Assembly: GCA_012719555.1 (NCBI GenBank)
Contig: JAAYAE010000001.1
Location: 1 to 15,310, forward strand
Source of the DNA: Acholeplasmataceae bacterium
GTDB lineage: Bacteria; Bacillota; Negativicutes; Acidaminococcales; Acidaminococcaceae
DNA: 15,310 bases
Reading direction: 5' to 3'
A program made the position numbers and the translations under genes. Positions 7,589-14,285 of the stretch are shown here, in pieces. Each line of letters starts with the position of its first letter. Position 1 is the stretch's first letter. The notes beneath the pieces were generated by a model, which searched no databases, had not been told where the DNA came from, and was given only the letters and a program-made list of their open reading frames with translations.

Positions 7589-9259
7589 ATGTTAAGTGAT
7601 ATTCAAATTGCACAACAGGCAAAAATGTTGCCAATTACAGATGTGGCAAAAAAATTAGGTATTAGTGAAGAAAACATTGAAATGTATGGTAGGTATAAGG
7701 CAAAACTATCCTATGATTTAATTCGGTCTTTGGAAAGTAAAAAAGCCGGTAAGCTAGTTCTTGTTACCGCTATTACACCTACTCCTGCCGGTGAAGGAAA
7801 GTCAACTACTACAGTAGGCTTGGCTCAAGGACTTGCTAAAATTGGTGAAGATGTTATTGTGGCCTTGCGGGAACCATCTTTGGGGCCTTGTATGGGTATA
7901 AAAGGTGGTGCTGCCGGAGGAGGATATTCCCAGGTTGTGCCCATGGAAGATATAAACCTACATTTTACGGGTGATTTTCATGCTATTACCTCTGCTCATA
8001 TGTTACTTTCTGCCATGCTTGATAATCACGTGCAACAGGGTAATGAACTGAATATTGATCCTCGCCGTATTGTCTGGAAACGTGTTGTAGATATGAATGA
8101 TCGAGAATTGCGCCAAATTGTGGTAGGCTTAGGTGGCAAAGCCCATGGTGTACCTCGTCAAGACGGGTTTGATATTACTGTAGCTTCTGAGGTTATGGCT
8201 ATTTTATGTTTGTCTAACAGTTTAAATGATTTAAAGCAAAGACTAAGCAAGATAATTGTAGCTTATGACTATGCTGGAACACCAATAACGGCAGGTCAGA
8301 TTCATGCACAGGGAGCGATGGCAGCTCTGTTAAAAGACGCAATCAAACCCAATTTAGTGCAGACTATTGAAAATGTACCGGCAATTATTCATGGTGGCCC
8401 TTTTGCTAATATAGCCCATGGTTGTAACAGTGTCATGGCTACTAAAACCGCAATGAAATTAGCCAAATATACAGTTACAGAAGCAGGTTTTGGTGCTGAT
8501 CTTGGCGCTGAAAAATTCTTTGATATTAAATGCCGCTATGCAGGGTTAAAGCCTAATGCAGTTGTTTTGGTAGCAACAGTGAGGGCTCTTAAGATGCATG
8601 GAGGGGTTCCTAAAGCCGAATTAACCAAACCTAATGTTGCTGCTTTGAAAATAGGAATTGTAAATCTAGAAAAGCACATTGAAAATTTAAAGAAATATAG
8701 AGTTCCTGTGGTTGTAGCTATTAATATCTTTGCTAATGATACTAAGGAAGAATTAGAAACTATTCGTGCTTATTGTGCTAAGCACGGTGTTAACGTAGCG
8801 CTATCAGATGTCTTTGCCAAGGGCGGTGAAGGTGGTAAAGCTTTAGCAAAAGAGGTTGTGCGCTTGGTAGAAGCAGGTACTGCTAAATTCAAACCGCTTT
8901 ATCCTGATAAAATGAGTTTGAAGAAAAAGATTGAAACCATTGCCAAAGAAATTTATGGAGCAGATGGTGTAGAATATGAAAAAGCGGCTGATACTGCTTT
9001 GGCAGATTTTGAGAAATTAGGCTATGGGAATCTTCCGGTGTGCATGGCTAAGACCCAGTACTCCTTATCTGATAATCCATTGCTTTTGGGGCGACCAAAA
9101 GGATTTAATATCACGGTAACTAATGCACGAATTTCGGCAGGAGCCGGCTTTATCGTGGTTTTGACCGGAGATATTATGACCATGCCAGGTCTTCCTAAAC
9201 GCCCTGCGGCAGAAAAAATTGACGTGGATGATAATGGCGTAATTTCAGGACTGTTCTAA
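7589..9259 (+). CDS. fhs: formate-tetrahydrofolate ligase
   Basis: Fhs joins formate to tetrahydrofolate with ATP, giving 10-formyl-THF for purines, formyl-methionine or acetogenic carbon flow; the enzyme is a cytosolic homotetramer. The 556-residue length is typical. The N-terminus MLSDIQIAQQA is the usual family start; the P-loop-like TPTPAGEGKSTTT lies at about 63-75; LREPSLGPCMGIKGGAAGGGYSQV and the DFHAITSAHM region are near-invariant. The C-terminus ends in the expected PGLPKRPAAEKIDVDDNG-I-GLF pattern. Two adjacent ATGs exist at 7586 and 7589; the second is chosen because AAGGAGGG (7576-7583) then has a five-base spacer instead of two, and homologues begin MLSD. The TAA stop overlaps the ATG of folD (TAATG), indicating translational coupling and a shared one-carbon operon. 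Confidence 0.97.
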   Translation: MLSDIQIAQQAKMLPITDVAKKLGISEENIEMYGRYKAKLSYDLIRSLESKKAGKLVLVTAITPTPAGEGKSTTTVGLAQGLAKIGEDVIVALREPSLGPCMGIKGGAAGGGYSQVVPMEDINLHFTGDFHAITSAHMLLSAMLDNHVQQGNELNIDPRRIVWKRVVDMNDRELRQIVVGLGGKAHGVPRQDGFDITVASEVMAILCLSNSLNDLKQRLSKIIVAYDYAGTPITAGQIHAQGAMAALLKDAIKPNLVQTIENVPAIIHGGPFANIAHGCNSVMATKTAMKLAKYTVTEAGFGADLGAEKFFDIKCRYAGLKPNAVVLVATVRALKMHGGVPKAELTKPNVAALKIGIVNLEKHIENLKKYRVPVVVAINIFANDTKEELETIRAYCAKHGVNVALSDVFAKGGEGGKALAKEVVRLVEAGTAKFKPLYPDKMSLKKKIETIAKEIYGADGVEYEKAADTALADFEKLGYGNLPVCMAKTQYSLSDNPLLLGRPKGFNITVTNARISAGAGFIVVLTGDIMTMPGLPKRPAAEKIDVDDNGVISGLF

Positions 9260-10089
9260 TGGAAAAGGTTATAATGCTTGGGAAACCTGTTGCCGACGCA
9301 GTAAAAGAAAATGTCGCAAAAAAAATTGCCGCAGCCAAAATGCGTGGTGAGATTGTTGGTCTTGCTATTGTGCTGGTGGAAGGTGATGCTGCTTCTGCTG
9401 TGTATACTAAACGTTTAGTTAAGTTAGCTGAAAGTCTAGGAGCACAGGTGCATTTGGTAGCAATGCCGGCCGATGTAGAACAAGTAGAGGTACTAAAAGC
9501 TGTTAGCCAACTAAATGCAGATGCTGATATCAAGGGAATTTTACCTATGATGCCGCTGCCAAAGCACCTAGATGCACAAGAAATATGTGCCTTAATAGAC
9601 CCAAATAAAGATATGGATTGTCTTAGCCCTCTAAACGCCGGTGAGTTTTATTTGGGTACTAACCCATGGGCACCATGTACTCCGCGAGCTTGTATGGCCG
9701 CGCTAAATTATTATAATATTGATTTAAAGGGTAAAAAGGCAGTTGTTTTGGGCCGTAGTAACGTAGTAGGCAAGCCTGTAGAGCTATTGCTCTTACAAAA
9801 ACATGCTACGGTTACTATTTGTCATTCCCGTACTGTTAATTTACCGCTTATTTTGCGGGATGCTGACATTATTGTGGCGGCTATTGGTGTACCGAATTTT
9901 GTTAAACCGGACATGGTGAAAGAAGGTTCAGTTATTATAGATGTAGGTATTAATGCTACTGATGAAGGTATCGTTGGTGATGTGGAAGAAACTTCAAATG
10001 CTAAAGCGAGTGCTTTCACACCGGTTCCTGGCGGTATTGGCGTAATTTCTAATGCTATGGTTATGGAAACCTTGACCAAAAATTTATAG
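9259..10089 (+). CDS. folD: FolD-family methylenetetrahydrofolate dehydrogenase; cyclohydrolase residues altered
   Basis: FolD normally oxidises 5,10-methylene-THF with NAD(P) and then hydrolyses methenyl-THF to 10-formyl-THF. The 276-residue protein has a normal FolD fold pattern: CTPR (140-143), the nucleotide-binding GRSNVVGKP (165-173), DVGIN (228-232) and PVPGGIG (255-261). Key catalytic positions differ, however. Aligning SAVYTKRLVKLAESLG with E. coli SQIYVASKRKACEEVG puts L53 where the essential Lys (E. coli K54, human K56) should be, and GILPMMPLP puts M97 in place of the Gln in VQLPLP (E. coli Q98, human Q100). The folate-binding Asp (D120 in KDMDC) is kept. The usual GPMT after PGGVG reads GVIS. 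It may therefore be a dehydrogenase without cyclohydrolase activity, or a divergent FolD using other residues. It shares one base with fhs (TAATG) and relies on AGGA at 9247-9250 inside fhs for initiation. Confidence 0.93.
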   Translation: MEKVIMLGKPVADAVKENVAKKIAAAKMRGEIVGLAIVLVEGDAASAVYTKRLVKLAESLGAQVHLVAMPADVEQVEVLKAVSQLNADADIKGILPMMPLPKHLDAQEICALIDPNKDMDCLSPLNAGEFYLGTNPWAPCTPRACMAALNYYNIDLKGKKAVVLGRSNVVGKPVELLLLQKHATVTICHSRTVNLPLILRDADIIVAAIGVPNFVKPDMVKEGSVIIDVGINATDEGIVGDVEETSNAKASAFTPVPGGIGVISNAMVMETLTKNL

Positions 10090-10108
10090 TATGAAGGGTT
10101 AAAATTAT

Positions 10109-10149
10109 AAAGACTCTGCAATATATGTTAGTATATTGCAGAGTCTTTT
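10109..10149. terminator. bidirectional intrinsic terminator between folD and hcp
   Basis: A perfect 17-bp stem (10109-10125 with 10132-10148, outer part AAAGACTCTGCAATATA) encloses TGTTAG. On the plus strand it is followed by T-GTTTGT, and on the minus strand by TTTATAATTTT, so it can end both the folD transcript and the hcp transcript, whose stop codon is 20 bases away. Confidence 0.88.
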
Positions 10150-10167
10150 GTTTGTAGTAAAAAGATT

Positions 10168-11730
10168 TTAGCCTAGAATTTTTTTCAAATCTTTCTCAGG
10201 AGTAGAAATAGGGGAAATATTGTAATTTTCTACTAAGAACTTCAAAATATTGGGTGAGAGAAAGGCTGGAAGAGTTGGACCAAGGTAAATGTTCTTTACC
10301 CCAAGGTGTAGAAGTGTTAGTAAAATACAAACTGCTTTTTGTTCATACCAAGAAAGTATAAAGGACAAAGGTAATTCATTTACAGTGCAATTGAACGCTT
10401 CAGACAAAGCCACGGCTACTTTAATTGCTCCATAGGCGTCATTGCATTGGCCCATATCCATAATGCGTGGAAGTCCGCCAATGGTCCCAAGATCAAGATC
10501 ATTAAAACGATATTTACCGCAAGCAAGAGTCAAAATGATAGAATCAGGCGGTGTTAGTTTAACAAAGTCAGTATAGTAGTTGCGACCGGTTTTAGCACCA
10601 TCACATCCACCAACTAGGAAGAAGTGCTTAATCGCACCGGTTTTTACAGCAGATACCACTTTGTCGGCAACACCAAGAATAGTACCATGCCCGAACCCTG
10701 TGGTAACGGTATTGCCTCCGTTAATTCCGGTAAACTCAGTATCTTCTGTATAGCCACCTAAGGCTAGCGCTTTGTCGATAACAGGTGTGAAATCTTTATT
10801 TTCTCCAATGTGGACAATTTCAGGATAGGATACTACTTCAGTTGTAAAAACACGGTCAGCGTAGCTTGGTCGAACCGGCATTAGGCAGTTGGTAGTAAAT
10901 AAAATTGGTGCAGGAAGGTTATCAAATTCCTTCTGTTGGTTTTGCCAAGCTGTACCAAAATTACCTTTTAGGTGAGGATATTTCTTTAATTCAGGATAAG
11001 CATGGGCAGGGAGCATTTCTCCATGAGTGTAAATATTAATACCTTTATTGGCAGTTTGTTCCAATAAAAGTTTTAAATCATAAAGATCATGACCGGTTAT
11101 AACGATAAAGGGCCCTTTTTCTACAGTTAAAGGTACAGTAGTGGGGACGGGGATTCCAAAGCTATCAGTGTTTGCTTTATCAAGTAGGGCCATGCAGGTA
11201 AGATTGATTTCTCCGGTTTTCAAAACTAAGGGGAGCAAGCTTTCTACAGTGGCATTGGAATTGCTAATTGCACTCATGCCCTCATAGAAGAAGTTGTTAA
11301 CTTGTTCATCTTTATAACCTAATACCATAGCGTGATAAGCGTAGGCAGCAACGCCGCGCAGACCAAATAATATAAGAGACTTTAAAGAGCGGATATCTTC
11401 TTGGTCATTCCATAAATTTTGCATGTCATAATCGAGGCAAGTATTTGATAATTTTACTTTTTCTTTGGTTATTTCCTCAGTTAATTCATTAATAGTTTCG
11501 TTGTTAAAGTTAACATTGGTAATAGTTGTAAATAATCCAGATAACATGAGCTTGTCTGTAGTTGCAGTTGCAGAGGATGTTTTAACTGCGCAGGCTAAAC
11601 CAATTAGGGCACCTGTTAATTTATCTTGTAAATTAGCGGTGTCAGATTTCTTGCCGCAGACACCGGCATTACCGGTGCATCCTGTACTCATTGCTGTTTG
11701 TTCACATTGAAAGCAAAACATTTTGTTCAT
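10168..11730 (-). CDS. hcp: hybrid cluster protein (hydroxylamine/NO reductase)
   Basis: Hcp carries an Fe-S cluster and the hybrid Fe-S-O cluster; it reduces NO (to N2O) and, in vitro, hydroxylamine, and is induced by nitrosative stress in anaerobes. All expected hybrid-cluster ligands are present: H214 (GHDLYD), E238 (HGEMLPAH), C282 (TTNCLMP), C376 (GGCDG, the persulfide position), C404 (LACGKYRF), C429 (MGQCNDAYGA), E463 and K465 (WYEQK). The N-terminal cluster cysteines C6, C9, C18 and C25 have spacing CX2CX8CX6C; the first gap matches class I proteins and the last matches E. coli-type class II. The start is ATG at 11730 (MNKMFCFQCEQT) because GGAGAG (11737-11742) stands just upstream; an in-frame ATG at 11763 would place this ribosome site inside the gene. 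The length is 520 residues. It lies 87 bases downstream of the ferredoxin gene and is probably co-transcribed with it. Confidence 0.96.
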   Translation of the reverse strand: MNKMFCFQCEQTAMSTGCTGNAGVCGKKSDTANLQDKLTGALIGLACAVKTSSATATTDKLMLSGLFTTITNVNFNNETINELTEEITKEKVKLSNTCLDYDMQNLWNDQEDIRSLKSLILFGLRGVAAYAYHAMVLGYKDEQVNNFFYEGMSAISNSNATVESLLPLVLKTGEINLTCMALLDKANTDSFGIPVPTTVPLTVEKGPFIVITGHDLYDLKLLLEQTANKGINIYTHGEMLPAHAYPELKKYPHLKGNFGTAWQNQQKEFDNLPAPILFTTNCLMPVRPSYADRVFTTEVVSYPEIVHIGENKDFTPVIDKALALGGYTEDTEFTGINGGNTVTTGFGHGTILGVADKVVSAVKTGAIKHFFLVGGCDGAKTGRNYYTDFVKLTPPDSIILTLACGKYRFNDLDLGTIGGLPRIMDMGQCNDAYGAIKVAVALSEAFNCTVNELPLSFILSWYEQKAVCILLTLLHLGVKNIYLGPTLPAFLSPNILKFLVENYNISPISTPEKDLKKILG

Positions 11731-11760
11731 AATAGACTCTCCTTTTATATAATTTGGGTT

Positions 11761-11781
11761 CAACGTTATAATAAAACGTTG
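11761..11781. repeat. inverted repeat CAACGTT-N7-AACGTTG upstream of hcp
   Basis: Two perfect 7-bp arms separated by ATAATAA lie 31 bp before the hcp start codon, between the ferredoxin and hcp genes. Since AACGTT is itself a palindrome, the element is also a direct repeat of AACGTT at 13-bp period. It has no T-tract, so it is not an ordinary terminator; it could be an operator, an mRNA hairpin or chance. A TATTAT hexamer within it on the minus strand could be a -10 box for hcp alone. Confidence 0.4.
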
Positions 11782-11817
11782 CCCTAGGTGTACCGTTTTT
11801 AACTACTTGGACATAAC

Positions 11818-12525
11818 TTATTCCAAGATATTGCCTTCTGTTGAAATTGTGATAACTTGCCAGGGAATAAATTTTCCGCTTTTTTGCAAGGCAGTTTTAG
11901 CCGCATTTTCTATGCCACCGCAGCAGGGAACTTCCATGCGAACTATTGTTAAACTCTTAATGTCATTATTAGAAAGTATTTCCGTTAGTTTATCACTGTA
12001 ATCAACGGGATCTAGTTTAGGACAACCAATTAAAGTTATATGATTTTTAATAAAGCGTTGGTGAAAATTGTTATAGGCATAAGCAGAACAATCGGCGGCT
12101 ATGAGTAAGTTAGCATTTTTAAAATAGGGGGCATTTACAGGCACTAATTGAATTTGCACCGGCCATTGTCTTAGTTGACTTTCTTCTGCTAGATTAGTTG
12201 AGAAGGTTGTTTTGGGGGCAAAGTTATGGTGCTCAAGGGTTTTTGATTGAGAGCCTGGACAACCGCAAGGAAGGGGTTCATGTTGTTTTTGCAGTTTATT
12301 CTTTTCGACAGCTAGTTTGTCGTAGGCCTCAGCCTCACGTTCTACAAAAGTAATTGCGCCTGTGGGACAGGTGGGCAGACAGTCACCTAATCCATCACAA
12401 TAGTCATCGCGTAACAGTTCGGCTTTTCCTTCTATCATGGCGATGGCTCCTTCATGGCAGGCCGCAGCACAAGCCCCACAGCCGTTACATTTTTCTTTGT
12501 TAATTTCTATAATTTTCCTTTTCAT
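11818..12525 (-). CDS. ferredoxin-like electron-transfer protein associated with Hcp, cysteine-rich C-terminus
   Basis: A 235-residue iron-sulfur protein probably supplying electrons to Hcp; similar hcp-linked ferredoxins have been called FrdX. The N-terminus is a two-cluster ferredoxin domain: C13, C16, C19 and C23 (CNGCGACAAACH), then C43, C49 and C53 (CDGLGDCLPTCP). The second motif has Leu at the usual second Cys, so that site may hold a [3Fe-4S] cluster or use another ligand; the CDGLG pattern recurs in related anaerobe proteins. The roughly 180-residue remainder includes a charged helix (62-82) and then cysteines at 87, 89, 146, 168, 201 and 202 (LPCGCPG, IGCPKLD, VPCCGG), which could bind a further cluster. 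TAGGAGG lies seven bases before the ATG. The gene is first in the ferredoxin-hcp unit and diverges from the Crp/Fnr regulator. Confidence 0.9.
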   Translation of the reverse strand: MKRKIIEINKEKCNGCGACAAACHEGAIAMIEGKAELLRDDYCDGLGDCLPTCPTGAITFVEREAEAYDKLAVEKNKLQKQHEPLPCGCPGSQSKTLEHHNFAPKTTFSTNLAEESQLRQWPVQIQLVPVNAPYFKNANLLIAADCSAYAYNNFHQRFIKNHITLIGCPKLDPVDYSDKLTEILSNNDIKSLTIVRMEVPCCGGIENAAKTALQKSGKFIPWQVITISTEGNILE

Positions 12526-12561
12526 AATAGTTTCCTCCTATGGATTAACTAGGTAAAATTC

Positions 12562-12590
12562 TTGACTTCTTGCTTGTATTGTACTATGCT
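12562..12590 (+). promoter_or_regulatory. predicted sigma-70 type promoter of hcpR
   Basis: TTGACT (12562-12567) and TATGCT (12585-12590) are separated by exactly 17 bp, predicting a start near 12597 and a leader of about 37 bases before the hcpR ATG. It overlaps head-on with the predicted ferredoxin-hcp promoter on the other strand. Confidence 0.55.
12578..12583 (-). promoter_or_regulatory. predicted -10 box of the ferredoxin-hcp operon
   Basis: On the minus strand the hexamer TACAAT occupies 12583-12578, predicting a start near 12571 and a leader of about 46 bases. The -35 region is poor (CATACT or similar), which is typical of promoters that need an activator. Confidence 0.45.
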
Positions 12591-12605
12591 CAAAGCAATA
12601 AGTAT

Positions 12606-12619
12606 GTTGTAAAAACAAC
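12606..12619. promoter_or_regulatory. candidate HcpR/FNR-type operator GTTGT-N4-ACAAC
   Basis: A perfect 14-bp palindrome with 5-bp half-sites and a 4-bp AAAA centre, the same architecture as the FNR consensus TTGAT-N4-ATCAA. Its centre (12612.5) falls at -41.5 relative to the predicted ferredoxin-hcp start at 12571, the class II activator position, and at about +16 of the predicted hcpR start, where binding would repress. The neighbouring Crp/Fnr regulator is the obvious ligand. Confidence 0.5.
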
Positions 12620-12633
12620 GAAAGAGGAAAAAA

Positions 12634-13293
12634 ATGGAAAATTCTTTAAAAAGCATACAAAACACACCTCTTTTTAAAGGGATAAAAGCTGAGGCTATAA
12701 AAGAATTGCTAGATTATTTTGGTGTTGGCATCAAAGAATTCAAAAAAGGAGAATTCATTTATCATGTTGGCGAATGTGCTACAAATATGGGGTTGGTTCT
12801 CAACGGTTGTGTACATATTATAAAAGAGGATTTTTGGGGTAATCGGGATATTCTTGCTGAAGTTGGCGTTGGGGGCCTTTTTGCCGAAAATTATGCTTTC
12901 TTGGCTAACGTACCACTCGAGGTGAGTGCTATTACTATTGAACAAACAGAAATTTTATTTTTAGATGTGCGTAGGCTTATATCTGATGCGATAGGAAGCA
13001 GGGAAAGCAATTTAATATTGATTAAAAACCTTTTGGCAATTTTGGCACAGAAAAATTTAATGCTAACGCGAAAAATGGAATATCTTTCTCAGAGAACTAC
13101 AAGAGAAAAATTACTATCATATTTATCAGCGGAATCGCAACGTCAAAAAAGCTCTCAATTTACTATTCCTTTTAACAGGCAGCAGCTGGCAGATTATTTA
13201 TCTGTAGATCGTAGTGCACTTTCGGCATTACTTGGTAAATTACGTGATGATGGCATATTGGAATTTAGTAAGAATAAGTTCGTCTTTAAATAA
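12634..13293 (+). CDS. hcpR: Crp/Fnr-family transcriptional regulator, probable HcpR
   Basis: A 219-residue Crp/Fnr-type regulator. Residues about 14-115 form the cyclic-nucleotide-binding-like beta barrel (LFKGI...FKKGEFIYHVGECATNMGLVLNGCV), about 118-150 the dimerisation helix, and about 155-215 the winged helix-turn-helix (FNRQQLADYLSVDRSALSALLGKLRDDGIL). There is no N-terminal FNR-type cysteine cluster; only C48 and C59 are present, so a cluster like FNR's is unlikely. HcpR proteins of this family sense NO (haem in studied cases) and activate hcp and its ferredoxin; the assignment rests on the family plus the divergent position next to ferredoxin-hcp. AGAGGA (12623-12628) precedes the ATG. 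The recognition helix DRSALSALL differs from the FNR ExxSR pattern, consistent with a GTTGT rather than TTGAT half-site. Other Crp/Fnr-type roles cannot be excluded. Confidence 0.85.
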   Translation: MENSLKSIQNTPLFKGIKAEAIKELLDYFGVGIKEFKKGEFIYHVGECATNMGLVLNGCVHIIKEDFWGNRDILAEVGVGGLFAENYAFLANVPLEVSAITIEQTEILFLDVRRLISDAIGSRESNLILIKNLLAILAQKNLMLTRKMEYLSQRTTREKLLSYLSAESQRQKSSQFTIPFNRQQLADYLSVDRSALSALLGKLRDDGILEFSKNKFVFK

Positions 13294-13334
13294 CAAAAAC
13301 GGTAATGTACTTTTAGTGTACATTACCGTTTTTG
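13294..13334. terminator. bidirectional terminator for hcpR, overlapping the end of the deacetylase gene
   Basis: A perfect 17-bp stem (13294-13310 with 13318-13334, outer part CAAAAACGGTAATGTAC) encloses TTTTAGT and begins directly after the hcpR TAA. The T-run in the 3' arm serves the plus strand. On the minus strand the other arm again ends in a run of T. The stem contains the stop and last codons (Gln-Lys-Arg) of the converging deacetylase gene. Confidence 0.85.
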
Positions 13335-14204
13335 TTTCCAATATTGATCAAGCCATTTAAAGCGTTCTGCAAAAATTTTCTTTGGTAATTTGTGATAATT
13401 CTCTAATGAATATTTAAAAAGCTTCATGTTTTCCTGGCCCATAACGACTCCCATATAAATTCTCGGTATAGAATAACGCGCTTCTTGATCTAAAAGACCT
13501 AAGTCAGAAACAGAAAAAGCTAAAACATAATCAGCTTTTTTTACAAGTTTTAGCAAATCTTTATCATAATAACCAACAGGGAAGGCAAAAGCTTTACAGG
13601 GTTTTCCCGTTAATTCCTCAATGTATTTTTTCGATTCGAAATATTCATTGGCTAATTGTAAAAGGGTGAGCTGGTGTGGCATAGAATGAGTGTTGGTATG
13701 AGAACCTATGGAAAACAAAGGATCAGTGCTTAAAGCTTTAACTTGTTCTTTGGTTACATAGTCATATTTTGCCTTATGTTCATCAGGGGGAAGTTCTGTG
13801 CCAAGCAAATCCCTGATAACGAAAAAAACTGCGTGCATATTTCGTTTACGAAGTTCAGGAGCGGCATATTCATAGATTCCTGAATACCCGTCGTCAAAAG
13901 TAATTAAGACACTTTTTTCCGGAAAGGATTTTTTGTTTAGTACACAATCAATATATGTATCAAGGCTTAAGGTTTGGTAGCCATTATTCATTAGCCAGTC
14001 TAGCTGTTTCTTAAAATCTTCAGTTGAAACATCAAAGTTGTTGGACACTTGTGGACGAATATCATGATACATCAAAACCGGCGCAAACGCAGTGCGCTTT
14101 AATGGAGATAATTCTTCGCAAAAAGCATAATTGGTAAAAACACAAGTGAAGATTATTAATAAAAAAATTTTCTCCATCCTTAATAACACAGATAACGCCC
14201 CCAT
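13323..14204 (-). CDS. secreted or membrane-anchored polysaccharide deacetylase (NodB homology domain)
   Basis: A 293-residue carbohydrate esterase 4 family enzyme, which removes N-acetyl groups from cell-surface glycans such as peptidoglycan or poly-GlcNAc. An N-terminal hydrophobic stretch (about 11-28) is a signal peptide or anchor; cleavage is unclear (NYAFCEE is not a convincing lipobox). The NodB domain has TFDDGY (102-107, metal/catalytic D104 and D105), HTNTH (169-173, metal-binding HxxxH) and FPVGYYD (208-214). The preceding APVLMYHDI and FDVSTEDFKKQLDWL resemble the IcaB/PgaB branch. The start is uncertain: ATG 14204 lacks a ribosome site; GTG at residue 6 has GGGGGC upstream; and the ATG at residue 10 (14177) gives the neatest signal peptide. 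Its end overlaps the hcpR terminator. The substrate is not inferable. Confidence 0.9.
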   Translation of the reverse strand: MGALSVLLRMEKIFLLIIFTCVFTNYAFCEELSPLKRTAFAPVLMYHDIRPQVSNNFDVSTEDFKKQLDWLMNNGYQTLSLDTYIDCVLNKKSFPEKSVLITFDDGYSGIYEYAAPELRKRNMHAVFFVIRDLLGTELPPDEHKAKYDYVTKEQVKALSTDPLFSIGSHTNTHSMPHQLTLLQLANEYFESKKYIEELTGKPCKAFAFPVGYYDKDLLKLVKKADYVLAFSVSDLGLLDQEARYSIPRIYMGVVMGQENMKLFKYSLENYHKLPKKIFAERFKWLDQYWKQKR

Positions 14205-14285
14205 GAAATATACAAGTTTGAAATTATATGCTATATTTTATATTATAACATTTACAGACAAGTAGAGGATACTTTACGGGGGTGC

